Source of the DNA: Caloranaerobacter ferrireducens
GTDB taxonomy: Bacteria > Bacillota > Clostridia > Tissierellales > Thermohalobacteraceae
Length of the DNA: 64,000 nucleotides
Reading direction: 5' to 3'
Assembly (NCBI RefSeq): GCF_001730685.1
Contig: NZ_MDJR01000003.1
Span: 1 to 64,000, forward strand
Shown: in pieces, positions 35,589 through 43,875 of the stretch
How the letters are laid out: every line of letters starts with the position of its first letter
Numbering within the stretch: the first letter of the stretch is position 1
Made by a program: the position numbers and the translations under genes
The notes under the pieces: model-generated
What the model was told of the DNA's origin: nothing
Database searches by the model: none
What the model saw: the letters and a program-made list of their open reading frames with translations, nothing else

Positions 35589-35616
35589 AAGGGGATAGAT
35601 ATCCCTTATTTTTTTA
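35589..35616 (+). terminator. Terminator after GH65 phosphorylase 2
   Basis: AAGGGGATA-GA-TATCCCTT with one bulged G, then ATTTTTTT. Confidence 0.8.
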
Positions 35617-35632
35617 ATGATTAAAAAAACTA

Positions 35633-35661
35633 TTGCAAAGTTAAATTAATTGTATTATAAT
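35633..35661 (+). promoter_or_regulatory. Promoter ahead of the LacI remnant and transporter 2
   Basis: TTGCAA, 17 nt, TATAAT. The start point would fall inside the palindrome just downstream. Confidence 0.7.
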
Positions 35662-35666
35662 TAACC

Positions 35667-35682
35667 ATGACAACGTTGTCAT
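35667..35682. promoter_or_regulatory. Perfect 16-bp palindromic operator
   Basis: ATGACAACGTTGTCAT, centred on CG as LacI-family sites are, 6 bp after the -10 box. It differs from the regulator-1 and regulator-2 sites and so implies a third regulator. Confidence 0.7.
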
Positions 35683-35704
35683 ACAGAGGGACGAATAAAC
35701 ATAA

Positions 35705-35827
35705 AAATGGTAAATCGGGCGATTATTTCTGATACCATTAAAAATGATATAAAATTAATTATTGGGAAGATAATGAAATTCCATTTGTAATTATTGGTAA
35801 AGATGTTATTTATTCAGATGTTTGAAA
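35705..35827 (+). pseudogene. Remnant of a LacI-family (MalR-like) regulator
   Basis: Short traces of a LacI ligand-binding domain: VNRAIISDTIKNDIKLI in one frame, and in another EIPFVIIGKDVIYSDV followed by a stop, which resembles the IPFVLIG strand of these proteins. No helix-turn-helix or C-terminal part is left, so about 80% of the gene is missing. It lies exactly where the regulator of transporter 2 would be expected, between an operator-bearing promoter and the binding-protein gene. Confidence 0.5.
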
Positions 35828-35868
35828 AGAGAATATTGTATTAAACAGTATATTAATTATGACAAATA

Positions 35869-35884
35869 TGACAACGAAAGACAA
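35869..35884. promoter_or_regulatory. Half-conserved second copy of the palindromic operator
   Basis: TGACAACGAAAGACAA: the left half is identical to the 35667 palindrome and the right half is degenerate. It lies 54 bp before the transporter-2 start codon. Confidence 0.4.
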
Positions 35885-35937
35885 ATTGATTTAGCCAATT
35901 ATAATTGGCTATAAACTAAAAAGAAGGGAGAAGGGTT

Positions 35938-37269
35938 ATGAAAAGAATACTATCGTTATTATTAGTTCTAACTATGATTTTTACTTTAACTGCTTGTTCT
36001 GGTAAAAATACAGCTGATGATGTTAAAAATCAAGATGTTAAAGCTAATGAGCCTGTAGAGATCAAAATGCAAATAGTTTGGGCTGAAGATTCAGGAAGAG
36101 GTATGGCAATAAGAGAAATATTAGATGAATTTGAAAAAGAAAATCCTGGAATAAAAGTTAAACTTCTTGGAGGAAGCCAAGAAGAACAAAAACTTTTAAC
36201 TATGATTTTAAGTGGAGAAGCTCCAGAAGTAATTCAAGTGCCATATAGATATGTACAGGCTTTAGGTGGACAAGGTGCCTTTGTTGATTTAACAAAAGAT
36301 TTTTCAAAGAATAAAGATAATTTTTATGAACAATTGTGGAATTTAGCTGAAGTTGATGGTAAATTATACGGATATCCATGGATGGGACATACTATTCAAC
36401 TAGTTTATAACAAGACATTATTTGAAAAAGCTGGATTAACAAAAGCACCTGAAACTTGGGAAGAACTTTATGAATACGCAAAAAAATTAACAATTGACAA
36501 AGATGGTGACGGTAAAATTGACCAATACGGTATAGGGCTAGTAGGTAAACAACATCATGATATCACATGGTTGTTCAATATGTTTGCACATCAAGCAGGA
36601 GCAAAATTAGTTAAGGAAGAAAATGGTGAGTATAAGGTAGCTATTAATTCACCAGAAGGTAAGAAAGCATTAGAATATTATATAAAGCTTATAAGAGAGT
36701 GTGCTCCTCCAGATACAGCTAATAAAGCAGGTGGAGATGTTATGGCTGACTTTAGAAATCAAGTTACTGCTATGGAATTCCAAGGCCCTTGGGGAATAAC
36801 AGATATTTGGAAAAATGGAAAGCCATTTGAAGTGTCAGCAGCACCAGTACCTGCTGGACCAGCTGGAAGAGCAGCTGATATTGGACCTTATATGTTGACA
36901 GTACCTGTTGGGGTTGAAGGTAAAAAATTAGAAGCTAGTAAGAAGTTGATAGAGTTTTTAGGAAGCAAAAAAGGTCAAGAGATGCTAATGAAGGGCGAAA
37001 AAGCAGATGATGGAAATTACTATCCATTTAGAGTACCAATTAGAAAAGATATGGAAGATACAGATTACTTCAAGAAACATCCTGAGTTTTTAGTATTTAT
37101 TGAAGGGTTAAAATACCCAAGTATTTCTACACCTATAAAAGAGTGGGTAAAAGTTGAAGAGGAAGTATATAGAAGCCAGTTAAACAAAGCTGTAATTGGA
37201 GAAGTTAGCGTTGAAGAAGCATTGAAAAACATTGAAAAATTAGGCAATGAAATTCTTAAAAATCAATAA
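35938..37269 (+). CDS. Sugar ABC transporter substrate-binding lipoprotein (transporter 2)
   Basis: 443-aa family 1 binding protein. The lipoprotein signal LLVLTMIFTLTAC puts the modified Cys near residue 20. Lobes include PWMGHTIQLVYNKTLFEKAGL and the C-terminal SKKLIEFLGSKKGQEMLMKG; an acidic DKDGDGKIDQYG loop near residue 185 resembles a calcium-binding loop. AAGGGAGAAGGG precedes ATG 35938. It opens the operon of two permeases, a GT4 enzyme and a GH13_18 phosphorylase. Confidence 0.9.
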   Translation: MKRILSLLLVLTMIFTLTACSGKNTADDVKNQDVKANEPVEIKMQIVWAEDSGRGMAIREILDEFEKENPGIKVKLLGGSQEEQKLLTMILSGEAPEVIQVPYRYVQALGGQGAFVDLTKDFSKNKDNFYEQLWNLAEVDGKLYGYPWMGHTIQLVYNKTLFEKAGLTKAPETWEELYEYAKKLTIDKDGDGKIDQYGIGLVGKQHHDITWLFNMFAHQAGAKLVKEENGEYKVAINSPEGKKALEYYIKLIRECAPPDTANKAGGDVMADFRNQVTAMEFQGPWGITDIWKNGKPFEVSAAPVPAGPAGRAADIGPYMLTVPVGVEGKKLEASKKLIEFLGSKKGQEMLMKGEKADDGNYYPFRVPIRKDMEDTDYFKKHPEFLVFIEGLKYPSISTPIKEWVKVEEEVYRSQLNKAVIGEVSVEEALKNIEKLGNEILKNQ

Positions 37270-37299
37270 AAGAGGCACATTTTGTGTGTCTCTTTTATT
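37266..37299 (+). terminator. Intercistronic hairpin after the binding protein gene
   Basis: ATAAAAGAGGCACA...TGTGTCTCTTTTAT with one G-U pair, beginning in the stop codon region. It probably reduces transcription into the permease genes, giving binding-protein excess. Confidence 0.65.
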
Positions 37300-37338
37300 G
37301 ATTTACCTATTGGTTTTTAAATAAGGAAGGTGAGAACC

Positions 37339-38268
37339 ATGAAGAAAGCATTTAATTTGGAAACTTTAAAATGGAAATTGAGGAAAAATGACTGGTCAGC
37401 TTATCTTTTTATTCTTCCTGCAATGATAATAGTTACAATGTTTATTTTATATCCTGCTATTTGGTCGCTAGTTTCAAGTTTTAAAGATGTAAAGCCATTG
37501 ATGTTAAGAAATAGTGGGTTGTTTGAAGTGCCAGGGAAATGGATAGGATTTAAAAATTATTTGCTAACATTTAAAGATCATCTTTTCTTAAAGAGCGTTG
37601 TCAACACATTGTATTTTAGTGTTATTTTTATTCCTTTAACTATGTTCTGTTCAGTGGCTTTAGCAGTTTTACTTGATAGAAAAATTAAGGGAATTAATTT
37701 TATGAGGACAGTATTTTTTATACCATATGTTATTTCAATAATAAGTGCAAGTTTAATTTTTATGATGTTGTTTAACGGGGACAAAGGCTTAGTGAATGGT
37801 GTATTAAATTTATTAAATATTAAAGGGCCAAATTGGTTATCAGATACAAAATTAGCTATGCCAATAATTGCTATTATGTCATCTTGGAGAAGAATAGGTT
37901 ATTTTATGCTTATATACCTTGCAGGACTTCAAAATATACCTAAAAGCTTATATGAAGCAGCAGATATTGACGGAGCATCAACTTTTCAGCAATTTCGTAC
38001 TATTACTTGGCCACTATTAAGAAGAATAACAATGGTTGTATTTATTTTACTTCTAATAAACTGTTTCAATGTATTCCAAGAGATATTTGTAATGACAGGT
38101 GGAGGCCCTGCAGATTCAACAATTACGATACCTTTTTTAATATACAACGAAGCATTCAAATATTTTCATATAGGTAAGGCTTCAGCAATGTCATATATAT
38201 TGTTCGTTGTAGTAGTAATTATAAGCTTAACTCAAAATAAAATTAATTCAAAAAAACTAGATTATTAG
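37339..38268 (+). CDS. Sugar ABC transporter permease, MalF type (transporter 2)
   Basis: 309-aa subunit with six helices (first: AYLFILPAMIIVTMFILYPAIWS) and the EAA loop EAADIDGASTFQQFRTITWPLLRR near residue 215. ATG 37339 with AAGGAAGGTGA upstream is preferred to a GTG at 37330 lying in that site. The next gene is its MalG partner, 10 bp away. Confidence 0.9.
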   Translation: MKKAFNLETLKWKLRKNDWSAYLFILPAMIIVTMFILYPAIWSLVSSFKDVKPLMLRNSGLFEVPGKWIGFKNYLLTFKDHLFLKSVVNTLYFSVIFIPLTMFCSVALAVLLDRKIKGINFMRTVFFIPYVISIISASLIFMMLFNGDKGLVNGVLNLLNIKGPNWLSDTKLAMPIIAIMSSWRRIGYFMLIYLAGLQNIPKSLYEAADIDGASTFQQFRTITWPLLRRITMVVFILLLINCFNVFQEIFVMTGGGPADSTITIPFLIYNEAFKYFHIGKASAMSYILFVVVVIISLTQNKINSKKLDY

Positions 38269-38278
38269 AGGTGTTACT

Positions 38279-39100
38279 ATGAAAAGGAAAAAGGAGTTTT
38301 ATGCTAAAGTTTCTCTTTATATATTAACAGTAATATTTTTAGTGCCTCTATATTGGCTTATTGTATCTAGCTTAAAGACAGATGCGGAGATTACAATGTT
38401 TCCACCAACGCTTTGGCCGCATCAAATAAATCTTAAAAACTTTCCTTATGTGTGGAAGTATTTGCATTTTACAAGGACATTCTTAAATTCATTAATAGTT
38501 TCAATATCAACTACTGTACTAATAGTTATTTTTTCAACTATGGCTGGTTATGCATTTGCAAAGAAGAAGTTTATAGGTAGTAAGTTTCTTATGACTGTAT
38601 TAATCGGAACAATGACTATACCAGCTACAGTTTTACTGTTACCATTATTCTTTATAATAACTAAGCTGGGAATGTATGACAAACTTGTTAGTTTGATATT
38701 ACCATTTGGAGTAACGGTATTTGGAATTTTCTTTATGAAACAATATATTGAAGATATACCAGATGCTTTAATTGAAGCTGCGAGGATAGATGGTTGTGGT
38801 GAATTTAAAATTTTCTTTACAATAATTTTGCCTTTATTAAAACCTGCTATAACTTCATTAGCAATAATCGAGTTTGTTAATAACTGGAACTCATTTACAA
38901 TGCCATTAGTTTTGTTAAAGAGCCCAGAAAAATATACGTTACCGTTAAGGCTTGGTATGCTATCAAAAGAGACTGTTGCAATACCTTGGTCACAGATAAT
39001 GGCAGCTAATGTTTTAACTATATTGCCAGTAGTTATAATTTTCTTATTGTTGCAGAAATATTTTGTTAAAGGTATTATGTCAGGTTCAGTAAAAGGTTAA
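38279..39100 (+). CDS. Sugar ABC transporter permease, MalG type (transporter 2)
   Basis: 273-aa subunit, first helix VSLYILTVIFLVPLYWLIVSS, EAA loop EAARIDGCGEFKIFFTIILPLLKP and C-terminus KGIMSGSVKG. AGAGGTG precedes ATG 38279. As for transporter 1, the ATPase is not coded here. Confidence 0.9.
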   Translation: MKRKKEFYAKVSLYILTVIFLVPLYWLIVSSLKTDAEITMFPPTLWPHQINLKNFPYVWKYLHFTRTFLNSLIVSISTTVLIVIFSTMAGYAFAKKKFIGSKFLMTVLIGTMTIPATVLLLPLFFIITKLGMYDKLVSLILPFGVTVFGIFFMKQYIEDIPDALIEAARIDGCGEFKIFFTIILPLLKPAITSLAIIEFVNNWNSFTMPLVLLKSPEKYTLPLRLGMLSKETVAIPWSQIMAANVLTILPVVIIFLLLQKYFVKGIMSGSVKG

Positions 39101-39119
39101 TTTTTGAGGAGGTATTACT

Positions 39120-40463
39120 TTGAATATAGCATTATGTCATTTCAGAGTTGGGGAAACAGATGGAGTTTCATTAGAGATGGAGAAATGGAAAAAAGTCTTA
39201 GAAAAAATGGGTCATAATGTTTATTTATTGGCTGGAAGTTTAGGAACAACTGAAGGTTATGTAATTCCAGAGTTGCATTATAAACATGAGTTAAATGACA
39301 AATTTGTAAGAAATGCTTACGATAGTCTTGTAGATTATAAAGATGAGGAAGATTTCAAAAAAGAAGTTATGGATTTTGCTAAAAAAATTGAGGATGGTTT
39401 AAAGAAATTTATTGAAGAATATAAAATAGAAGTCTTAGTTCCTAATAATATTTGGTCATTAGGCTGGGGTATACCAGCAGCAATTGCTATAAATAATGTT
39501 GTGAAAGAAATGGGTATAAAATGTGTTGCACATCATCATGATTTTTATTGGGAAAGAGAAAGATATTCTAAACCTACTTGTAAATTTGTTGAGGAAGTTT
39601 TAGAGGAATATTTTCCTCCTAAGCATAATTTAATAAAACATGTTGTTATTAATGAAATTGCAAAAGAAGAGATTAAAAAGAGAAAAGGATTAGATGCAAC
39701 GATAGTACCAAACGTATTTGACTTTGATGTTCCTACTTGGAAAGTTGATGAGTATAATAAAGATTTTAGAAAAAGTATTGGTTTGAAAGATAATGATATA
39801 TTAGTTTTACAAGCTACACGAATAACTGAAAGAAAGGCTATAGAGCTTGCGATAGATGTTGTTAGTGAACTTAAGAAGGAAGAAAATTTAAAGGAATTAT
39901 ATGAGAAGGGTTTATTTGATGGAAGAAAACTTGATGAAGAAAGCAGAATTATACTTGTTCTAGCAGGACTTCCTGAATCTGAAGGTAAATATGTTGAGTT
40001 GCTTAAGGAAAGAGCACATAAGAAGAATGTAGAACTTCTATTTATAAATGATGTTATAGAACATTCAAGATGCGAAATAGATGGAAAGAAATGTTATTCT
40101 TTGTGGGATGCATATGTATTTGCAGACCTTATAACTTATCCAAGTATTTTAGAAGGTTGGGGCAACCAATTTTTAGAAGGGTTATTTGCAAAAGTACCTA
40201 TGATTGTATATGAATATCCAGTTTACAAAACAGATATAAAAGAAAAAGGGTTTAATATTGTATCTCTAGGTGATACACATGAGGTAAAAGATAATGGACT
40301 TGCAAGTATTGATGAAAGTGCCATTAAAAAAGCAGCTAAAGAATGTCTAGAATTACTTACAAATAGTGAGTATAGAAATAATTTTATTGAAGAAAATTTT
40401 AAACTAGGTAAGGAATATTTTTCATATAAAAGTTTAGAAAAAATACTTTCAGAACTTTTTTAA
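39120..40463 (+). CDS. GT4-type glycosyltransferase in a phosphorylase/ABC operon
   Basis: 447-aa retaining GT-B enzyme. The N-terminal domain starts MNIALCHFRVGETDGVSLEM, the form used by GT4 acceptor domains. The donor domain has RITERKAIELAIDVV and the E-x7-E motif with E345 and E353 (SILEGWGNQFLEGL). It has no signal peptide. It lies 20 bp after the permease and 54 bp before a GH13_18 phosphorylase, so it acts on the same metabolite pool. Related enzymes make mannosyl- or glucosyl-glycerate type solutes; that is only an analogy. TTG 39120 has GAGGAGG about 7 nt upstream. Confidence 0.8.
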   Translation: MNIALCHFRVGETDGVSLEMEKWKKVLEKMGHNVYLLAGSLGTTEGYVIPELHYKHELNDKFVRNAYDSLVDYKDEEDFKKEVMDFAKKIEDGLKKFIEEYKIEVLVPNNIWSLGWGIPAAIAINNVVKEMGIKCVAHHHDFYWERERYSKPTCKFVEEVLEEYFPPKHNLIKHVVINEIAKEEIKKRKGLDATIVPNVFDFDVPTWKVDEYNKDFRKSIGLKDNDILVLQATRITERKAIELAIDVVSELKKEENLKELYEKGLFDGRKLDEESRIILVLAGLPESEGKYVELLKERAHKKNVELLFINDVIEHSRCEIDGKKCYSLWDAYVFADLITYPSILEGWGNQFLEGLFAKVPMIVYEYPVYKTDIKEKGFNIVSLGDTHEVKDNGLASIDESAIKKAAKECLELLTNSEYRNNFIEENFKLGKEYFSYKSLEKILSELF

Positions 40464-40517
40464 ATGTTTAAGTAAGTGAAGTATAGCACTTAATTGAATA
40501 AAATGAGGTGGGATTAT

Positions 40518-42263
40518 ATGAAAAATAATATTATAGAAGAAAAAAAGAAAAGTATATTGGATAAACTTATATTTTTATACGGTAAAGAAAAAAGCAATGA
40601 GATTTTTGAAAATATAATAAAGTTAACTGAGAGATATCAAAATAATATCCATAATGATTCAGATAAAGAGTGGGTTAATGAAGAAGATGTTTTCTTAATT
40701 ACCTACGGAGATAATATAAAAGAAGAAGGGAAAGGTGCACTTAAAACATTACATGAGTTTCTAAACAAATATTTAAAGGGTATAATTACCAATGTGCATA
40801 TACTTCCTTTTTATCCATATTCATCAGATGACGGATTTTCAGTTATAGACTATTTTGAAGTAAATCCTGAGTTAGGTAATTGGGATGATATAGAAAATAT
40901 GTCTAAAGATTTTAAATTAATGTTTGATGCAGTTATAAACCATATTTCAGCTAAAAGTGAATGGTTCCAAGGATATTTAAAAGGACAAGAAGAATACAAA
41001 AACTTTTTTATAGAAACCAAGCCTTGCGAAGAACTTTCAAAAGTTACTAGACCGAGAGCATTACCTTTACTTACTAAGTTTGAAACTTCAGAAGGTGAAA
41101 AATACATTTGGACAACTTTTAGTGAAGACCAAATAGATTTAAACTTTAAAAACGAAAAAGTACTATTAAAAATAATTGAGTTAATATTATTTTATGTATC
41201 TAAAGGAGCTAAAACACTTAGATTGGATGCCATAGGATATTTATGGAAAGAAATTGGAACAAGTTGTATACATTTAGAGCAAACACATAAAGTGATACAA
41301 CTATTTAGGGATATACTTGATATAGTAGCACCAGAAACTATATTAATAACAGAAACAAATGTACCTCATAAAGATAATATAAGCTATTTTGGTGATGGGT
41401 ATAATGAAGCTCAAATGGTTTATCAGTTTCCACTGCCACCATTAGTATTAAATGCATATCAAACAGGTAACGCTAGCCATTTATTAAAATGGGCAGATTC
41501 TTTAGAACAAATATCTGACAGAACTACATTTTTTAATTTCTTAGCATCACATGACGGTATAGGAGTAATGCCAGCTAAAGGTATTTTATCTGAAGAAGAG
41601 ATAAATGAAATGGTAAAGAAAGCAAAAGAGTATGGTGGGTATGTATCATATAAAAATAATGGTGATGGAACTAAGAGTCCATATGAGCTTAATATAAATT
41701 ATTTTGATGCACTTTCACATCCAGATGATGAAGAAGATATTAAAATAAAAAGATTTATGGGTTCACAAGCTATACTTCTATCGTTGATGGGAGTCCCAGC
41801 AATTTATATACACAGTTTATTAGGCTCAAAAAATTACAATGAAGGTGTAAAAGAGAGCGGTATATACAGAAGAATTAATAGAGAGAAGTTATTATTAGAA
41901 AAATTAGAAAAAGAGCTAAATGATAAAAATGCATTAAGAAATAAGATTTTCAGTAAATATGTGGAGTTAATCAGAATAAGAAAAGCAGAGAAAGCATTCC
42001 ATCCAAACGCAAAACAAAAAGTAATTTTTGCAAATGAATTTGTATTTTCATTTGTACGAACTTCTTTAGATAATGAAGAAGCTATAATAGTATTAAATAA
42101 CGTATCAAATGAAGAGCAAAAAGTTAAAATAGAGTTAAAAGAATATGGATTAGAGAAAGTAAATGTTTTAAGAGATCTTATATCTAAAGAAAAGGTTAAT
42201 GTAGATAATGGAATAATAGAAATCACACTTAAACCTTATCAATTTATGTGGTTAAAAGGTTAA
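40518..42263 (+). CDS. GH13 subfamily 18 sucrose-phosphorylase-like enzyme, possibly glucosylglycerate phosphorylase
   Basis: 581-aa retaining phosphorylase of the (beta/alpha)8 amylase fold; releases alpha-glucose-1-phosphate. The nucleophile is D237 (LRLDAIGYLW), the acid/base is E279 (ILITETNVPH), and the transition-state Asp lies in FLASHDGIG near residue 349. Segments such as RALPLLTKF, WTTFSEDQIDLNF and YQFPLPPLVLNAY look more like the YcjM/glucosylglycerate phosphorylase branch than classical sucrose phosphorylase, but this is judged from memory. ATG 40518 with GAGGTGGGA upstream is used; an ATG 24 bp earlier has no site. It is the last gene of the transporter-2 operon. Confidence 0.8.
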   Translation: MKNNIIEEKKKSILDKLIFLYGKEKSNEIFENIIKLTERYQNNIHNDSDKEWVNEEDVFLITYGDNIKEEGKGALKTLHEFLNKYLKGIITNVHILPFYPYSSDDGFSVIDYFEVNPELGNWDDIENMSKDFKLMFDAVINHISAKSEWFQGYLKGQEEYKNFFIETKPCEELSKVTRPRALPLLTKFETSEGEKYIWTTFSEDQIDLNFKNEKVLLKIIELILFYVSKGAKTLRLDAIGYLWKEIGTSCIHLEQTHKVIQLFRDILDIVAPETILITETNVPHKDNISYFGDGYNEAQMVYQFPLPPLVLNAYQTGNASHLLKWADSLEQISDRTTFFNFLASHDGIGVMPAKGILSEEEINEMVKKAKEYGGYVSYKNNGDGTKSPYELNINYFDALSHPDDEEDIKIKRFMGSQAILLSLMGVPAIYIHSLLGSKNYNEGVKESGIYRRINREKLLLEKLEKELNDKNALRNKIFSKYVELIRIRKAEKAFHPNAKQKVIFANEFVFSFVRTSLDNEEAIIVLNNVSNEEQKVKIELKEYGLEKVNVLRDLISKEKVNVDNGIIEITLKPYQFMWLKG

Positions 42264-42311
42264 AAAAACCGTCTACCTCTTAAGTTTCAACTAGAGGTAG
42301 ACGGTTTTTCT
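42263..42311 (+). terminator. Strong terminator of the transporter-2 operon
   Basis: AAAAACCGTCTACCTCT / AGAGGTAGACGGTTTTT, 17 bp perfect, loop 12 nt. Confidence 0.92.
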
Positions 42312-42425
42312 ATAATCCATAGGAAATTATATATCTCGTTAAATTGTGGATAATTTTAAATATAATTTCCGTTTATGGATTTCAACAAAATCTACCTTGA
42401 TTTGTTTAAATCGAAGATTTTGTTC
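42312..42425 (+). repeat. Interspersed structured repeat, copy 5 (most complete)
   Basis: Both hairpins are well formed: ATCCATA+GGAAATTATA with TATAATTTCC+TATGGAT, and CAAAATCT with AGATTTTG enclosing GATTT-GTTT-AAATC. Confidence 0.88.
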
Positions 42426-42436
42426 ATTAAGTAAAC

Positions 42437-42456
42437 AAAGTTTACATGTAAACTTT
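42437..42456. promoter_or_regulatory. 20-bp perfect palindrome, candidate enhancer site
   Basis: AAAGTTTACATGTAAACTTT, about 180 bp upstream of a sigma-54 promoter, a normal distance for an upstream activating site. It may bind the Fis-type helix-turn-helix of the nearby AAA+ regulator. Confidence 0.55.
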
Positions 42457-42560
42457 ATATACACTTTTGTGAAATGTTTAAATATCTATGTTTGACAAGA
42501 TTGAAGAAATTAAGTGTAAATATTTTGTTCATAGAATAATTTTCAAAGCATTAGTTTAAT

Positions 42561-42586
42561 AGCAAATAAGGGGGTTTATATTTGCT
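42561..42586. promoter_or_regulatory. Inverted repeat upstream of the sigma-54 promoter
   Basis: AGCAAATA, 10 nt, TATTTGCT, 28 bp before the -24 element. A second regulatory site is possible. Confidence 0.35.
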
Positions 42587-42613
42587 TTTAAGGTGTCAAA
42601 GTTATTTTAAAAC

Positions 42614-42631
42614 TTGGCATAGAATTTGCTA
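42614..42631 (+). promoter_or_regulatory. Sigma-54 (RpoN) promoter of the acyl-CoA dehydrogenase operon
   Basis: TTGGCATAGAATTTGCTA. GG and GC are 12 bp apart and the sequence fits TGGCAC-N5-TTGC with one change. The gene lies about 95 bp downstream, and a sigma-54 activator is coded after the operon. Confidence 0.8.
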
Positions 42632-42723
42632 TTCCATTTAAGTAAAAAATTTTTTTTTAAACCCAAATGTTAAAATATTAACAAAAGCAAATTAAAATTT
42701 TATAAATTGAAGGAGGATAAAGA

Positions 42724-43863
42724 ATGGATTTTCGTATTCCAAAAGAGCATGAAATGCTACGAGAAATGTATAGGGAGTTTGCTGAAAAGGAAGTGAAGCC
42801 TCTTGCAGAAGAAGTTGATGAAAAAGAAATGTTTCCAGTAGAGACAGTAAAAAAATTAGCTAAGTATGGTTTTTTAGGCATACCATTTCCTAAAGAATAT
42901 GGTGGGCAAGGTGGAGATAATTTAGCTTACATTATGGCTGTTGAAGAAATATCGAAAGCATGCGCTACAACAGGAGTTATTGTATCAGCACATACCTCTT
43001 TATGCGCAGCACCGATATTTGAGTTTGGTACAGAAGAGCAGAAGCAAAAATATCTAGTTCCACTTGCGAAAGGTGAAAAGTTAGGAGCATTTGCACTAAC
43101 TGAGCCAAATGCAGGTACTGATGCAGCTGCACAACAGACTAAAGCTGTATTGGATGGTGATTATTATATATTAAATGGTTCAAAAATTTTCATAACAAAT
43201 GCTGGATTTGCAGATGTATATATAGTTATGGCAATGACAGATAAAAAGAAAGGGGTTAAGGGAATATCAGCTTTTATTGTAGAGAAAGATTTTGAAGGAT
43301 TTAGTGTTGGAAAGAAAGAGGCGAAAATGGGTATAAGAGGTTCTTCTACATGTGAGCTTATTTTTGAAAATTGTAGAGTGCCTAAGGAAAATTTACTTGG
43401 CAAAGAAGGACAAGGATTTAAGATTGCTATGAAAACACTTGATGGTGGACGTATTGGTATAGCAGCACAAGCTTTGGGTATTGCTCAGGGAGCAATTGAT
43501 GAAACTGTAAAGTATGTGAAAGAAAGAAAACAGTTTGGTAGAGCTTTAGCAAAGTTTCAAAATACACAGTTCAGTTTGGCTGATATGCAGACTAAAACTG
43601 ATGCAGCCAGATTGCTTGTATATAGAGCAGCAAAGGCTAAAGATAACAACGAAAGCTATGGTGTATATGCAGCTATGGCTAAGCTCTTTGCATCGGAAAT
43701 AGCAATGGAAGTTACAACAAAAGCTGTCCAGTTACATGGAGGTTATGGATATACAAGAGAATATCCAGTTGAGAGAATGATGAGAGATGCAAAGATAACT
43801 GAGATATATGAAGGTACTTCAGAAGTCCAAAGAATGGTTATTGCTGCTAGTATGTTAAGATAG
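42724..43863 (+). CDS. Acyl-CoA dehydrogenase (short-chain/butyryl-CoA type)
   Basis: 379-aa FAD enzyme that interconverts acyl-CoA and 2-enoyl-CoA; with EtfAB of this type it usually runs as an enoyl-CoA reductase in anaerobes. Marks: [14 protein letters not shown] near residue 125, [15 protein letters not shown] near 205, and the catalytic base E363 in [13 protein letters not shown]. The presence of Glu at this C-terminal position excludes the isovaleryl-type arrangement. It is followed after 12 bp by etfB. No thiolase, crotonase or hydroxyacyl-CoA dehydrogenase gene is near, so it is not a complete butyrate operon. AAGGAGG precedes ATG 42724. Confidence 0.92.
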   Translation: MDFRIPKEHEMLREMYREFAEKEVKPLAEEVDEKEMFPVETVKKLAKYGFLGIPFPKEYGGQGGDNLAYIMAVEEISKACATTGVIVSAHTSLCAAPIFEFGTEEQKQKYLVPLAKGEKLGAFALTEPNAGTDAAAQQTKAVLDGDYYILNGSKIFITNAGFADVYIVMAMTDKKKGVKGISAFIVEKDFEGFSVGKKEAKMGIRGSSTCELIFENCRVPKENLLGKEGQGFKIAMKTLDGGRIGIAAQALGIAQGAIDETVKYVKERKQFGRALAKFQNTQFSLADMQTKTDAARLLVYRAAKAKDNNESYGVYAAMAKLFASEIAMEVTTKAVQLHGGYGYTREYPVERMMRDAKITEIYEGTSEVQRMVIAASMLR

Positions 43864-43875
43864 GAGGGTTTTAAG

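Noticed and set aside
36530-36560. Treating DKDGDGKIDQYG in the transporter-2 binding protein as an EF-hand regulator domain
   Set aside because: It is a single loop without EF-hand flanking helices; similar calcium-binding loops occur in sugar-binding proteins as structural elements.
53-42425. The five ~110-bp repeats as a CRISPR array or insertion sequence
   Set aside because: Copies are kilobases apart without spacers, there are no cas genes, no transposase and no clear target duplications.
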